Below, in pieces: positions 23,401-39,366 of a DNA stretch of 64,000 nucleotides. The stretch is from Proales similis (lineage: Eukaryota > Rotifera > Eurotatoria > Ploima > Proalidae): assembly GCA_019059635.1 (NCBI GenBank), contig JAGVRJ010000010.1, forward strand, positions 126,501-190,500, given 5' to 3'. A program made the position numbers and the translations under genes. Numbering within the stretch: position 1 is the stretch's first letter; each line of letters opens with the position of its first letter. Below the pieces are notes generated by a model. That model ran no database searches, was not told where the DNA came from, and saw nothing but the letters and a program-made list of their open reading frames with translations.

Positions 23401-23643
23401 TCGGTGATCACTGCGCACCGCAAAGCGTCAGATGTCACTTCGGCAGCTGTGCCGCACAACTTCGAGTTGCCTGCCAGCTCATCGGACGAGTTGTTCAAGC
23501 AAAAGGTCAACAGACGCCAAAGTCTTCTAATCGACTGGAATCATAGCAACAGCGCAGAGTCGAGCAGCGCCGCTCAACGAACGCACTCTGACCTCACTCG
23601 TTCTATCTCGACTCATCTCCAGCCGCACAGCTATTCAAAATAA
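20460..23643 (+). CDS. TAOK: TAO family serine/threonine kinase (STE20/MAP3K)
   Basis: TAO kinases activate MKK3/6-p38, feed Hippo/MST signalling and bind microtubules. Four exons (20460..22463, 22522..22628, 22692..22824, 22891..23643) with 58-, 63- and 66-nt introns give 998 residues, like human TAOK1 (1001). The kinase domain (about residues 40-295) is intact: IGHGNFGAVYFA glycine loop, VAIKKM lysine, HRDIKAGN catalytic loop, DFGSAS, GTPYWMAPEV. A Ser/Asp/Glu-rich linker (about 340-480) follows, then long charged coiled coils to the C-terminus, the characteristic TAO arrangement. Exon 1 holds the entire kinase domain and linker without interruption. One TAO gene matches the usual invertebrate single copy, so I give no paralogue number. 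Confidence 0.96.
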
Positions 23644-23916
23644 CTTCTCCGAGCTAGTCTCTGTCTTTTGTCGACGCTCACTCGGCCTGGCTTGGGCCGA
23701 TTTGTCTTCTGGCCTTTCTGTTCGCATCTGCTTGTAACGGTCGACTCATTCATTTTGTACTTGACTTTAATTCTCTTATTTAAGCCTACTATTCTTCTCC
23801 TCTTGTCAGTTTTGTCACATTTTCTTCTCTCTGTCGCTTTCTTTAAGTATTTAAGAGTAAACTGGTGCCAAATGATCAACTCATTTCCCTTCAATGCCTG
23901 CCTCCCTTTGCATCGC

Positions 23917-23955
<39 letters not shown>

Positions 23956-24494
23956 AACATTCATCTGTTGGATTGAGCTTTCAGGTGTGATTCTGGCTCG
24001 AGCCAAGCGACAACCAACAAGACAAGGCCAAGAGAGTTCTTTGAGAAAACATTTATTTTCATTCGAGTAGAAATAGGATGCGAAAGCGTTTGAGTTGTAT
24101 GAGCAGCAGAGTTTAATTCGAGTAGAAAATTACATTTATAAGATAAAGAACAAACGCTCTACTAATATTGGGTTTGTCTGTTTGCTCTCATTTCTCTGGA
24201 TTAAACATGGTATAAAAAGTTCGAGTGAAATATACGAATGCTCTCTTTTTTATTCGGCAGTAAGGAGAAAAACGAAAATTGCTTTACTTTAGATGGCTCT
24301 TTAAGCGTTTTTTTTTTTAAGTTAGAATTACGATCTTGCTTGGCTGGTTGGCTCATGTTCGTTTGTGGTCTACAGCTGTGTTTTTGATGATTTAAGGGTG
24401 TTGGGGACTGGCTTGGTCATAGATGGGCAGCCAAATTAAGAATAAGTTTGAAAAGCAGGGTCGGCAGCGGCATACGATGTTTGGGCGGTGGTGT
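23644..24494. other. Tail-to-tail gap between TAOK and G3BP
   Basis: Contains the two 3' UTRs and a CT microsatellite at about 23921-23951. No gene seen; the minus-strand ORF across the repeat is low complexity. Confidence 0.5.
23921..23951. repeat. CT microsatellite
   Basis: CT dinucleotides with one CCC interruption, in the TAOK 3' flank. Confidence 0.9.
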
Positions 24495-26060
24495 CTAAGA
24501 GCGGCCGTCCTTGGGCGCCTTGTCGCTTAATATTCCCTGCTGCTGAACTTCGGCCACGTGCTTGTCGCCCGTCGACGCGTTCGGCCCTAATTTTTTTTGA
24601 TAAGAGCGTGAGTTTGAACTAGATGAGCGCCCATTACGGTTGTTGTTTGGCTTGTTGGGCTGTCCGTTCGCTGCTCCTCGCGCTGGCCTTGTTCGCTTGA
24701 CCTCCACATTCAAACGGTACTCGCCTCGGTCGTTCTTGAACGTCAAGTTGTTTGCCTTGGTCGAGCTGAGGAGCTCTTCCACGCTCTTGCGGTCGTCGAA
24801 CACCACGAAGCCGTAGTTGGGCAGGCGGCGTCCACCCTGTTGTTTTGTGTTTACATTTATTCGAATCTCGACCACTTTGCCGAATCTTCCGAAAAACTCT
24901 CTGAGCTCGGCCTCGGACAGGTCATGATGGAGGTTGCCCACGAACACTTGCTGCTCGTCTGGATATCGACCAAGACGCTTCTCGTCGTCGTGTTCGGGCG
25001 CTACGTTCGAGCTCAAACGCGGGCCCATGCTCTTTCTGAAACGAGGAGCGCCGCCGGCCTCACCGTTGGTATTTGCCTCGCCTCGCTGTGCTGGTTTGTT
25101 AGACGGAGCGTCCCGGTTAGGTCTGACCGGTTTTCCGTTGGTTTGACGCGGCTGCTGCTGCTGCTGATGTTGTTGCTGTTGCGGCTGCTGTGGTTGGGCT
25201 TGCGGCTGTGCAGGCTGAGGAGCGGCGGCAACTGGAGCAGGTTGGGCGAGAGGCTCAGTGCTCGGGGCCGCGGTTTTGTTGATGATTTTAGCCCAAGAAC
25301 TAGGCTGGACCTCGCGCCTCTCCTCCTGGATCACAACAATCGTCTCCTGGATCGGCTTAGGCTGATCCATGGTCTCGACAGCAGGCGGCTCTTCGTTCAC
25401 CTTGAGACTCTCGGTGGCCGGCGCAGGGTTGTAGCCTGATGAGGCCGAAGACGAAGAGGAAGAGGGCAGGTTGGGGTTAAGCTCCTTGTGGCCGTTGGTA
25501 AGCTCTTCGCTTGTTTCCGCCGGCTGACGTTGCAGGTAGATCTCGGAGGTGACCGTCTCTTTCGGAGTCGGCTCGGCCTCGGCTGGAACCGGCTCGATGG
25601 GCGCCGGATTCGAGGCAACCTCGCTCTCAGCCTCCTCGTCCGACTGGTCGTGGTAAACCTCGTCCTGGTAGCGGAATATGTCGTTGTGGACATAGTATTT
25701 CTTGGGAGTCTGCGGGGCAAGGACGAACGTCTGCATGAAACGTCTCATGGGCTCACCGTTGTTGGACAGCTCTCCAGTCACTTGGACGACGACGCCATCG
25801 CCGACTGTGGCCTGGCTGTCCACTTGGCGAATTTTGGTGTGGCAATCTTTGAAATTCAATTGTCGGATTTTCTTGTCTATTTCGAGCTGGCCGACGACCG
25901 GCTCTTCGATGTGGCCGGGCCGATCAACACCTCCGTGCACAAATGAACTCGCGCTGCTGTAGAAGCGGTGAAGAATCTCGGGCGCCTCGTGCAAAATAGT
26001 ATAATATTGACGCACAAATTCTCTGCCGACCTGCTGCGGGCTGGGAGTAGCCATAACCAT
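24495..26060 (-). CDS. G3BP: Ras GTPase-activating protein-binding protein (G3BP/Rasputin)
   Basis: G3BP nucleates stress granules through RNA binding and NTF2-like dimerisation. The ATG at 26060 gives [20 protein letters not shown], colinear with human [20 protein letters not shown]. The NTF2-like domain runs to about residue 135 ([45 protein letters not shown]). An acidic segment, a Pro/Gln-rich middle with a poly-Gln run, and one RRM follow ([29 protein letters not shown]). The whole 521-residue frame is one exon. The C-terminus has hardly any RGG motifs, unlike vertebrate G3BP1. Six residues (VNTKQQ) inside the RRM are encoded by an in-frame 18-nt segment bounded by GT and AG at 24854..24837. 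Confidence 0.95.
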   Translation of the reverse strand: [521 protein letters not shown]

Positions 26061-27236
26061 GACCGCCAATTGAGTTGTGAAGTATCTAAAACGCCTTTCA
26101 GAAATTTAGAAAATATCCAACAAGTCTTGACTCAGCACCAGGCGCCGTTCAAAAGCAGTGCCCTGGCCAGAGGTGCTTAAAGCAGTACTGCTCTAATTCA
26201 ACGCTCACATTTTCTCTCTCGTTTCTAATTCAAGCAAACAAAATGCCCGGCCAACAAACACTGGAACCGAACAATCGAAAAAGGAAAGAGAGAGAGAGAG
26301 AGAATGCTAAGTGCACGGAAGTTTGACTCGGCGCGAGGCCTATAGCAACCGAGTTCAAGATGAGTAAACTCGGCCTCGGCTGTGTACGCATCGTTTGGCC
26401 GCTGTGAAATCTAACATGGTGCGAGTTATGAATGTTAAGTGACTTGAAGCCGATTGATGGTTGCTCGGCTTGTCGAGGCATGCTTGTTTAAATGCAGTGT
26501 GCAAATCTAGCTTCTCATTATGCAGTAAGAGTAGACAAAGTTTTGCACGGCCAGTGCGAGTGTGCCTCTCCGACCCATCACAGCCACGTGAGTGTGTGTG
26601 TGTGAGTGGCCATTCGAGAAAGTAGACGAGGCAGGACGGCAGAAAAAATAATAAAAAGGCCGAGAGAGAGCTGACACAGGTTTCTTTATTAGTTATGCCT
26701 GACGAACTACGTGACCCTGCCTTAATCACACCTACAAATCAAACCAGCTGCCTACCAAATTATTTACTCGTTTAAATCCCCGAAGGGCGAAGCCGGCCAA
26801 AAGAGCTGCAACGCGGTTACTACTAATATTCATTCGCTTCAGCTGGCTCAGCTCTCGCACAAGAATGACTTGAACATTTGAACCCGCACGACAGTAGAGG
26901 AGGCTCTCTTTGGTCGAAGGGCCACCAGTCTCTTTTTGGGCTCATTTATCAAACGCGCGACCTCAGACCACGAGAATTGTTTCGATTTTCCTTGTCCTAA
27001 ATATCCGCGAATTGAAGAGGCCCAGTCCTCTAATTAAAACCGCAGCAACAAATCGCTCTTGTTCTCGCTCAGACTTGTGCATTCATTCCCTGCCCGCTCT
27101 TGGCCGGCCTCTTTCGGCACTTTAAAGTTAATTCTGAATCCTATCTGAGCGACCGATTATTGTACAATCGGCCGGTCGTGCTTTGGTCGATTACTTGCCA
27201 CTCAGAGGCCTCGACTGACGTTGAACGGTCATCAGC
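26061..27236. promoter_or_regulatory. Divergent G3BP/POLQ upstream region
   Basis: About 1.2 kb between diverging genes. It has a short GA tract near 26287-26301 and a TG run near 26594. No coding gene or RNA gene could be supported. Confidence 0.45.
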
Positions 27237-32568
<5,332 letters not shown>

Positions 32569-33055
32569 CCGTCCTGTCCGACTTGTTCGTATTCGGTCTC
32601 ATCTGCAACTTATCGTAAAAATTCTTGCTTGACTCTTCGATTGAAAAGTTTGCTCAACTCTTCATCAGCAAAAGCAAGACGCCCAGCCGACCAAAGAGGG
32701 AGGAAAAGGCGCATTTTGTAAAGCTACATAACTTTTGTCTTTCACATGAATAATGCGCTCCTTTCAAAATTATACGGCGGCGCTGGCGTTCATCAGTTTG
32801 CTTGGTGCGTGAATGCATTTTATTTTGCATCTGAATATGCGCGAGCAAGAGAGAATGCTCGTTGGCCAACTTTCTCCTATTCGTCTCCGGTGGCTGCCTG
32901 TCGAGTTGCCGCTCAATCTGGCGCAAATTTAATAAACTGCACTTTTTGCACTCTCTCTTTCTCTCTCTTCCTCAAACGCAAACACACACACACAGAGGCA
33001 AAGAGGAGGTGGCTTTACTCAATCGATGATGTGATTTCAATGTAGCCTAGAAAAT
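32569..33055. other. POLQ 3' flank / NDUFA6 upstream
   Basis: This 487 bp stretch separates two co-oriented genes. It includes a short CA run near 32983. No gene seen. Confidence 0.5.
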
Positions 33056-33566
33056 ATGTCGTCAAGCAGTCAAATTGTAAAACACGGTCGGCCTGTGCTC
33101 AAAGAGGTCAAGAACGTACTGTCGTCGAATCGTCAAGAAGCGCGCGAACGCGTATTGTCTCTCTACAAACTTTGGTATCGTCAGGCGCCGTTCATTGGTA
33201 AGTGACTGCGATTGCCATTCCATTTGTGAGCTCAGCTCGTCTGACGGCTTGTCAAGCGCTCGACTACGACGTGCCGTTGACCACCGATCGATGCCGACGC
33301 CGCATTCGAGATGAATTCGAAAAGAACCGCCACATTAGCGATATGAGAGTGATCGATCTTCTCGTCGTTCGGGTTCGTGCTTCAATCGATCGACCACTGG
33401 TGTGTCTTGTTCTCATCCGTTTTCACTCAAACAGGGACAAATGGAACTGGTCGAGACAGCCGAGATTTGGAAGCAGCGCAGCCACGTGATGCACTTTTTC
33501 GAAAATCCGGCCGTGCCGGCGCCCAAGACCGGCGACTTTCTCACTCGATTTCTCAAGAAAGAATAA
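33056..33566 (+). CDS. NDUFA6: NADH dehydrogenase [ubiquinone] 1 alpha subcomplex subunit 6 (LYR protein, B14)
   Basis: NDUFA6 is an accessory LYR-family subunit of mitochondrial complex I that binds acyl carrier protein. Three exons (33056..33197, 33257..33372, 33435..33566) with 59- and 62-nt introns give 129 residues, equal in size to the human protein (128). Family landmarks are the LYR-type VLSLYKLWYRQAP, then [35 protein letters not shown] and a PAPKTGDFLTRFLKKE end. The second donor is GTTCGT, a departure from GTRAGT but required by the conserved junction VVR/GQMEL. The AATAAA at 33651-33656 is a likely poly(A) signal. Confidence 0.93.
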
Positions 33567-33650
33567 GCAATGCACACAGAGGTCTAGTTGAGCACATCCA
33601 GCCGCCGGACTCGAATTCAACCCGACACCCATTGAACAGTCTAGAAACAA

Positions 33651-33656
33651 AATAAA
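33651..33656 (+). terminator. NDUFA6 poly(A) signal
   Basis: AATAAA 85 nt after the NDUFA6 stop and 145 bp before the next start codon, so the two genes are separate transcription units with very little spacing. Confidence 0.55.
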
Positions 33657-33800
33657 CGATCGAATGTTTAACTAGACGAAGCGATCGCTTGCTTCTTCTC
33701 AGACGCCAAAGACGTAGCGGTCTTTTGGTCGCCTGTTTCTATATTTCTATTCCCTTTACCGCTTTATTCGGTTCTTCTAATCGAACTTTAACTTGGCCAG

Positions 33801-34655
33801 ATGAGGTGGGCCTCGCTCCTTTTAGTTCTAGTCGGCTTTTCCATTCAGATATTGCAAGTGAGCTGCTGGCATGACTACGAGCTAGACCTGTTCGACTTGG
33901 TCGAAGAGAGCGGCGAGAACTTTTACGAGTTTTTCGGCCTTAGTCAGGTAAGCGATCTCTTGATTGAATGCACGAGTTGGCCTCTTATCAATGGACTTGG
34001 ATCACTAGGACGCTGGCCTTCAGGACATCCGAAAAGCTTATCGCCGCCTCTCGCTTCAATGGCACCCGGACAAGAATCAGTCGCCCGAGGCCGAGCACAA
34101 ATTCCGAATGGTGGCCGCCATCTACGACGTGCTCAAGGACGACGAAAAACGCCAAAGGTACAATCTCGTGCTGGAAGAAGGCCTTCCCGACTGGCGCCAG
34201 CCGATCTACTACTACCGCCGGGTGCGCAAGCTGGGCATCATGGAGCTGAGCATTGTGATCTCGTCGATACTCTGCATCGGCCACTACTTTGTCATGTGGG
34301 CTCAGTACTTTGAGAAACGACTGACTCTGGTAGGTGAACAACAGGCGCCAACTAAACCCGACAAACGCATCAGCTCTATTTGACTTGAATTGCGAAGGAG
34401 GACCACATGGGCGAGGTGAAGCGGCGTCTCGACAAGAAAGGCAAAAAGAAAAAGGTGTCCAGCGAGCTGGACGAGCTCGACAACATGCTGAAAAACACGT
34501 ACGAGAACCTTCCCCGGCCGACGTTCAAGGACACGCTGCCATATCGATTCGCTCTGTGGTCGATCGAGGCGCTCAAACATCTGCCGGCACATCTAAAGAG
34601 TCTCAGCTCTGCGCAAAAAGATCTAAACACCGAGTCGAGCATGACAAGCGACTAA
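33801..34655 (+). CDS. DNAJC1: DNAJC1-type ER membrane J protein lacking SANT domains
   Basis: DNAJC1 (MTJ1/ERdj1) anchors BiP at the ER membrane near ribosomes. Three exons (33801..33947, 34009..34329, 34398..34655) give 241 residues. A signal peptide (WASLLLVLVGFSIQIL) precedes LDLFDLVEESGENFYEFFGL and a J domain with the HPD motif (SLQWHPDKNQS). LPDWRQPIYYYRRVRKLG, a transmembrane helix (IVISSILCIGHYFVMW) and a Lys-rich cytosolic stretch follow, all colinear with human DNAJC1. The protein then stops after RFALWSIEALKHLPAHL, whereas human DNAJC1 (554 residues) continues into two SANT domains. The stop is followed within 100 nt by two AATAAA signals (34736-34741, 34746-34751), so truncation looks genuine. 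Confidence 0.9.
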
Positions 34656-35772
34656 CTCCGCCAAGTTCCGGTCATTTAAATCCGTATTTTGTTAGCGCAC
34701 TCGCCCGAACAGGCGACCTGTTGGCTCAAAAGTTAAATAAACCGAAATAAACCAATCGAGCATTTAATCGGCCACTTCGATGGCCCAGGCCGGACCGGCT
34801 GAAAGCGTTCGACCGGCTAAAAATGGCCGAGAGCAGTTGTGTCTGCCACTATTGCGAGCGTAGTCTGTTTAGTGAGAAGAGCTCGACATTGGTGAGAGAT
34901 AGGATCGCTGATTCATTCTAACCAAAGGCCTGGGGAGCCAGAGAAGGCAGCCAGGCGTGTCTGGTATCGGATTTGAGCTGTAGACTGGCTTGATTCGTTC
35001 ACGCAATAAACAAAGGCGGCGGCGGCTGCGGAGAATATCAACCAACGAACGAAAAGCTCGTAGAGAAATAAAACGAAGCCAACGAGGAGACTCGTGTGAT
35101 TACAGAGCGAAACGATTCGAATGATGTATGAACACATCGGCTCGTGAGAGATTGGGAGCGATTAATGTGGTTGGCTTTTACTAGAACGCCACCGAACGAT
35201 AAGATAAAGCGACAGAAAACACACACACAAGAGAAGTGCCTGAATGACCAAGAGCGCAGATGCGAGGGTGCGAGATAGTAAGACGGCTCTCGTTTATATC
35301 ATGGCACATGTCTGCCGAGTCTATTCAGTCAGAGAACACGATGCGTCGGCCGGCCTGTGTGCGCAGAACGAGTGGAACAGTTCGCCTGTGAGAGGGAGAG
35401 CAAAAAGACGCACTGTGATTGTTGGACGCGTTCTGCTCACGCTCTTATCATGCCGTTGCTCAGACATGAAGGCAAACATTCTGATTATCGCTTGCCTGCT
35501 CGAACTGACTGCTCGCTGAGGCCAGGACTTATGCATAAGTGTTTTTATGCTAATTTTAGGCAACTAGTGGCAAGGTTCGCCCATTTTTTGCTAATTTGAG
35601 AAGGTCGTCGTTGTTTCGTCTACTAGGCCTTGTGATCGCCGCCTATTCGCGACCGCATCGTGTCCGCCGCTCGACCGAGTCAGATTACAATTTAAAAATT
35701 ACAAAATTCTAACTGCATTGTGTTGATCAAGCTCATTTTTTGTTTGTGTTTCATAGGCACCTGTAGGTGAGG
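34656..35772. other. DNAJC1 3' flank and SLCO upstream region
   Basis: Two AATAAA signals for DNAJC1 lie at 34736 and 34746. The remaining 1 kb holds a small Cys-containing ORF starting at 34823 that I do not call. TTTCATAG at about 35751-35758 may be the acceptor of a 5' UTR intron of the transporter gene. Confidence 0.4.
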
Positions 35773-37920
35773 ATGATATCAAAGATCTGTGAGTTGAGAA
35801 ACAAGCATCAGTTCATCATTGTGTGCTTGGCCTCGGCCGCCTTTCTGCACAACATATTGATGAACGGCGCCAACAATGTCGTCCTGTCTTCATTGCAAAA
35901 GGAGTTTTATTTGTCGAGCAAAGAAACAGGTCTCTACGTTTCGTTCTACGACGTTGGCAGTCTCGTTTCCACACTGCTCGTCTCATACGCAGCCGCAGTC
36001 GGGTCAAAACCGCGCTGGATCGCGTTCGGAATGGGCTCCCTATTCCTGGGCTGCATGATAGTCACCGTGCCGCATTTCGCTCGGCCATCGTCCATCGATT
36101 CGCTCAACTCGACCAACATGGATAAAGGCGACCTGGTCGAGTTGTGCAATTATTCGGTCAGTCTCGACGATCCGACCCAGGCGAGATTCAGCCGCGCAGC
36201 CTTGGAACCCATCGAGACCAACCACATACCGCACACTCATCTCATCCTCGGCTTTCTTCAGCCCAAGCATGTTCTCTACTTTGGCAACTTTCTGAACGGA
36301 TTCAGCAGCGTCTCGCTCACCACCATCACCTTTTCCTACATCGAAGAGGTTACTCCCTCAAACTTGAACTCAATTTACGAGAGCATCTACTACGCAGTGG
36401 GCGCCCTCGGCATGGGCGTCGGTTTCATGATCACAAGCTCTTTCTTACGAGTTCACACAGACGTGAACGTGATAAAAACTCTGCCCGTCTGGCTCAAGCC
36501 CAGCCATCCCAACTGGATCGGCGCCTGGTGGATATCTTTCCTCTTGTTCGGCATCATTTCTCTTGTCCTCGGCCTCATCATATTCGTCCTGCCGCGTCAC
36601 TTGGAGTATGCGGTTCAAAACCAGAGAGACGACGACGACGACGACGAAGACCAAAAGCAAGGCCAAGAGATGAAAGCCATCGAGAACAATGAGCTGATTG
36701 AGAACAGCGACGAGCATCAAGAAGCTGCCTCCAAGCATCGCCATCATCATCATCATGCGACAGAGCTGGTACTGGACACACTTCAGCAGACCGGCTCGCT
36801 GTTGTCTTTAAATCAGCTCGGCATAAACTCGGCCCATTTCAACGAATTTACCGAGAACCAAATGTCGCCGTCGGACAAGGCTGGCCAAATAGACGAGCTC
36901 GAGAGCGAAGAAAAAGACTCAAATTTGATCGCAGCCAGTTTCAAGCTAATCCGCAAGCCAGTGTTCATATTGGTGCTGCTCGCCTCGGCCATCGAAGGTC
37001 TCTTGCAGACAAGTTTCCTCGCGTTCGCCGCTCTCTTCCTCGAGTACCAATATCGGCTCGCGTCTGGCTCGGCTTCGTTTGTGCTCGGCATTCTGGCCAT
37101 TCCGCCCCTCATATTGGGCGGCATTCTGAGCGGCTTCATAGTGAAACGCTTCCAAAACGACCCGAGACGCTGCTTCAAGCTACTGATCGGCGTCATAATT
37201 ATCAACATATTCGTCTATCTCGGTTTCATGATCTCTTGTCCTCAAGGAAAAATGGTCCCGTCCAGCATCAGTCGCCCGAACGCAACCTACCAAGCAGCGG
37301 CCAACTGTGGATGTGACGAGCGTCTATTCAAGCCAGTTTGCCTGGTAGACTCGGACGACCTGTTCTACAAAACGCCGTGTCTGGCCGGCTGTCAGGCATT
37401 CGACCGATACACAGACCAGTTCACAAACTGCACCCAAGTGCCCGAGACGTTCTTGCCGACGCTCAGCAGCAACTTTAAATACTTCGAGAGCGGCCTGTGC
37501 GAGACGAGCGGATGCGAGCTGCGCCTGATCGCCTCCTACGCTTGCATATTCTTTCTCATGCTGCTCAACGCGCTAATCTTCCTGCCATATCTTAAAGTAA
37601 CCATCGGCTGCATCGGATCACAAGAGATGAACTCAATCGGCCTGGGCATGAAGCAGTTCTTTATGAACGCGTTCGGAACTATTCCCGGCCCGATCATATT
37701 CGGCGCCGTAATCGACTCGACCTGCAACTACTGGCATCTGGACGTCAACGGCCAAAAGGTGTGCAAGCTCTACGAGAACGAGGACTTTGCGTTCTGGTTC
37801 GCTGCACTCGGCGTCGGCTTTAAAACCGTCTGCCTCGGGCTCATAATCACTTCGCTCTACTTGTTCGATCGCAGGAACGATCGCAAAAAATTGCCCGCTC
37901 CGCTAGACGGCGTTCACTGA
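35773..37920 (+). CDS. SLCO: Organic anion transporting polypeptide (SLCO family)
   Basis: OATPs are plasma-membrane exchangers for amphipathic organic anions. This intronless 715-residue protein has about 12 hydrophobic segments and the family layout: MFS-type N-half, large central cytosolic loop, C-half with a Kazal-like extracellular loop. The OATP superfamily signature region is WIGAWWISFLLFGIISLVLG (about residues 238-257). The Kazal-like loop (about 505-545) has CGCDERLFKPVC, FYKTPCLAGC and a further CT pair. The C-terminal CIGSQEMNSIGLGMKQFF and GPIIFGAVIDSTCNYW are typical. The central loop carries a run of Asp (DDDDDDE) and a His run (HRHHHHHA). I start at the ATG at 35773; the exact subfamily is not assigned. 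Confidence 0.94.
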   Translation: MISKICELRNKHQFIIVCLASAAFLHNILMNGANNVVLSSLQKEFYLSSKETGLYVSFYDVGSLVSTLLVSYAAAVGSKPRWIAFGMGSLFLGCMIVTVPHFARPSSIDSLNSTNMDKGDLVELCNYSVSLDDPTQARFSRAALEPIETNHIPHTHLILGFLQPKHVLYFGNFLNGFSSVSLTTITFSYIEEVTPSNLNSIYESIYYAVGALGMGVGFMITSSFLRVHTDVNVIKTLPVWLKPSHPNWIGAWWISFLLFGIISLVLGLIIFVLPRHLEYAVQNQRDDDDDDEDQKQGQEMKAIENNELIENSDEHQEAASKHRHHHHHATELVLDTLQQTGSLLSLNQLGINSAHFNEFTENQMSPSDKAGQIDELESEEKDSNLIAASFKLIRKPVFILVLLASAIEGLLQTSFLAFAALFLEYQYRLASGSASFVLGILAIPPLILGGILSGFIVKRFQNDPRRCFKLLIGVIIINIFVYLGFMISCPQGKMVPSSISRPNATYQAAANCGCDERLFKPVCLVDSDDLFYKTPCLAGCQAFDRYTDQFTNCTQVPETFLPTLSSNFKYFESGLCETSGCELRLIASYACIFFLMLLNALIFLPYLKVTIGCIGSQEMNSIGLGMKQFFMNAFGTIPGPIIFGAVIDSTCNYWHLDVNGQKVCKLYENEDFAFWFAALGVGFKTVCLGLIITSLYLFDRRNDRKKLPAPLDGVH

Positions 37921-39366
37921 CAACTTGAAATTTTCCGTTTGTGCCCTACTCAAACGCCTGCAATCTGCAAAATCGTCAACCGCTTCCTCCACAATTTCAA
38001 TGACAACGACATGGCAGCCCGGCCGGTTCAAATGAAACAACACCTCTTTTTGACTTGTCTCTTTTGTTTGTTTTTACTTTGATTTTCATTCAAACTCGCT
38101 TTCGACTTGATCAGTTGTTGTTGGCTGTTCACTTTAATTTAACTCCCTTTTCTTCTTGGGCCTTTACGTTTTTATAAAAACCAAACAAACAGCAAAGCAA
38201 AGTAGCACAAGTCATGAGGAATAAAATGCCAAAAAGACGCTTGTTCGTTGAGTTTTAGTAAGTTTATTGCTGAAAACGAGAAAAAAATAAGAAGAAGAGA
38301 AACGATCGGTTGGCTGTGTTTAACAACGAAGCGGCTAATTGGCTGCAAGCTGCTGATAAATAAATGGCGTTGAATCATGGATTGTCGATTTGGAAGATGA
38401 GAGACGCCAATAGGAGCAAGCGAATTCACTTGGCGTTTCAGGCGAGCACTGCATATGTCAGGTCAACGTGGCCAAAGTAAAAGTTTCCTCTCTGAGATTG
38501 GATGACTGGCAAAAGATAGAGACACGCAGCAGCAGCAGAAGGAGGCAACGGCTGGCCCATCTAGCAGCGTTTTGGATGCTTCTAATGCTCATGTCTGATG
38601 ATCAACTCTCTGGCCAGATTGGTTGGTCTGTTTGTATTTCGCGACGGCAAATAAATAAGGCGAAACGATAACGAACGGAAGGATTGAAGAAAAGCTGACG
38701 AATTAGAGACGAATGGATGGATGGATGGATTGACTTGTGGAAGAAAGGAAGCGCAATGTAGAGGAGTCTGCTGTCAACTGATCTAATGGCAATCAAAGAT
38801 CATTTCTTGCTTCAAAGTCGATGATCGCCAGTTTGGCCGCCACTGGTGGCATCAAATGTGATGAAAGCCGCCGCTCTCCAGGTTGCATATATTTGACTAA
38901 AATAATCGTAGAATCGCTAGAATAAATAAGAAGAAAAGAAGAGGAAGCTGAAAGGAGGGGAATCCATCGAGCAAGCGAGGACAACTGCCAGCCAAGTAAA
39001 TAAAATGGCAAAACAAAAAGAAAAGAAAAAATATGGTAAAGCAATGTGAATGGCAATAGATTGGCGGCAGTCGATTTGAAACGCGCCTTCTAGCTAGCCG
39101 GATATATTAACTGCCGATGTGAGCGATTTAAGTAAAGATGAGAAACAGAGGGATGAAGAGAGAGCAAAGTTGAATTTGAACTCAATCGCATCGCTTGGTC
39201 TAATCGTGAATTCTAAATGATTGCTTTTTTTTTTCTATGTTCTCTAAAGCGCACTCGATCTGCCGACATGACGAGCGGCCAAAGCGACGTATCGATAAGA
39301 AGTGAAAGTAAAGAAAGCTAAAATAATGAAGCGCATTCAGTCAGAAAGTAAAAGGTAGGCGCCGCT
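37921..39366. other. Tail-to-tail gap between SLCO and vigilin
   Basis: About 1.45 kb of AT-rich sequence holding both 3' UTRs. A short GGAT repeat lies at 38713-38730. No coding gene is supported. Confidence 0.5.
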
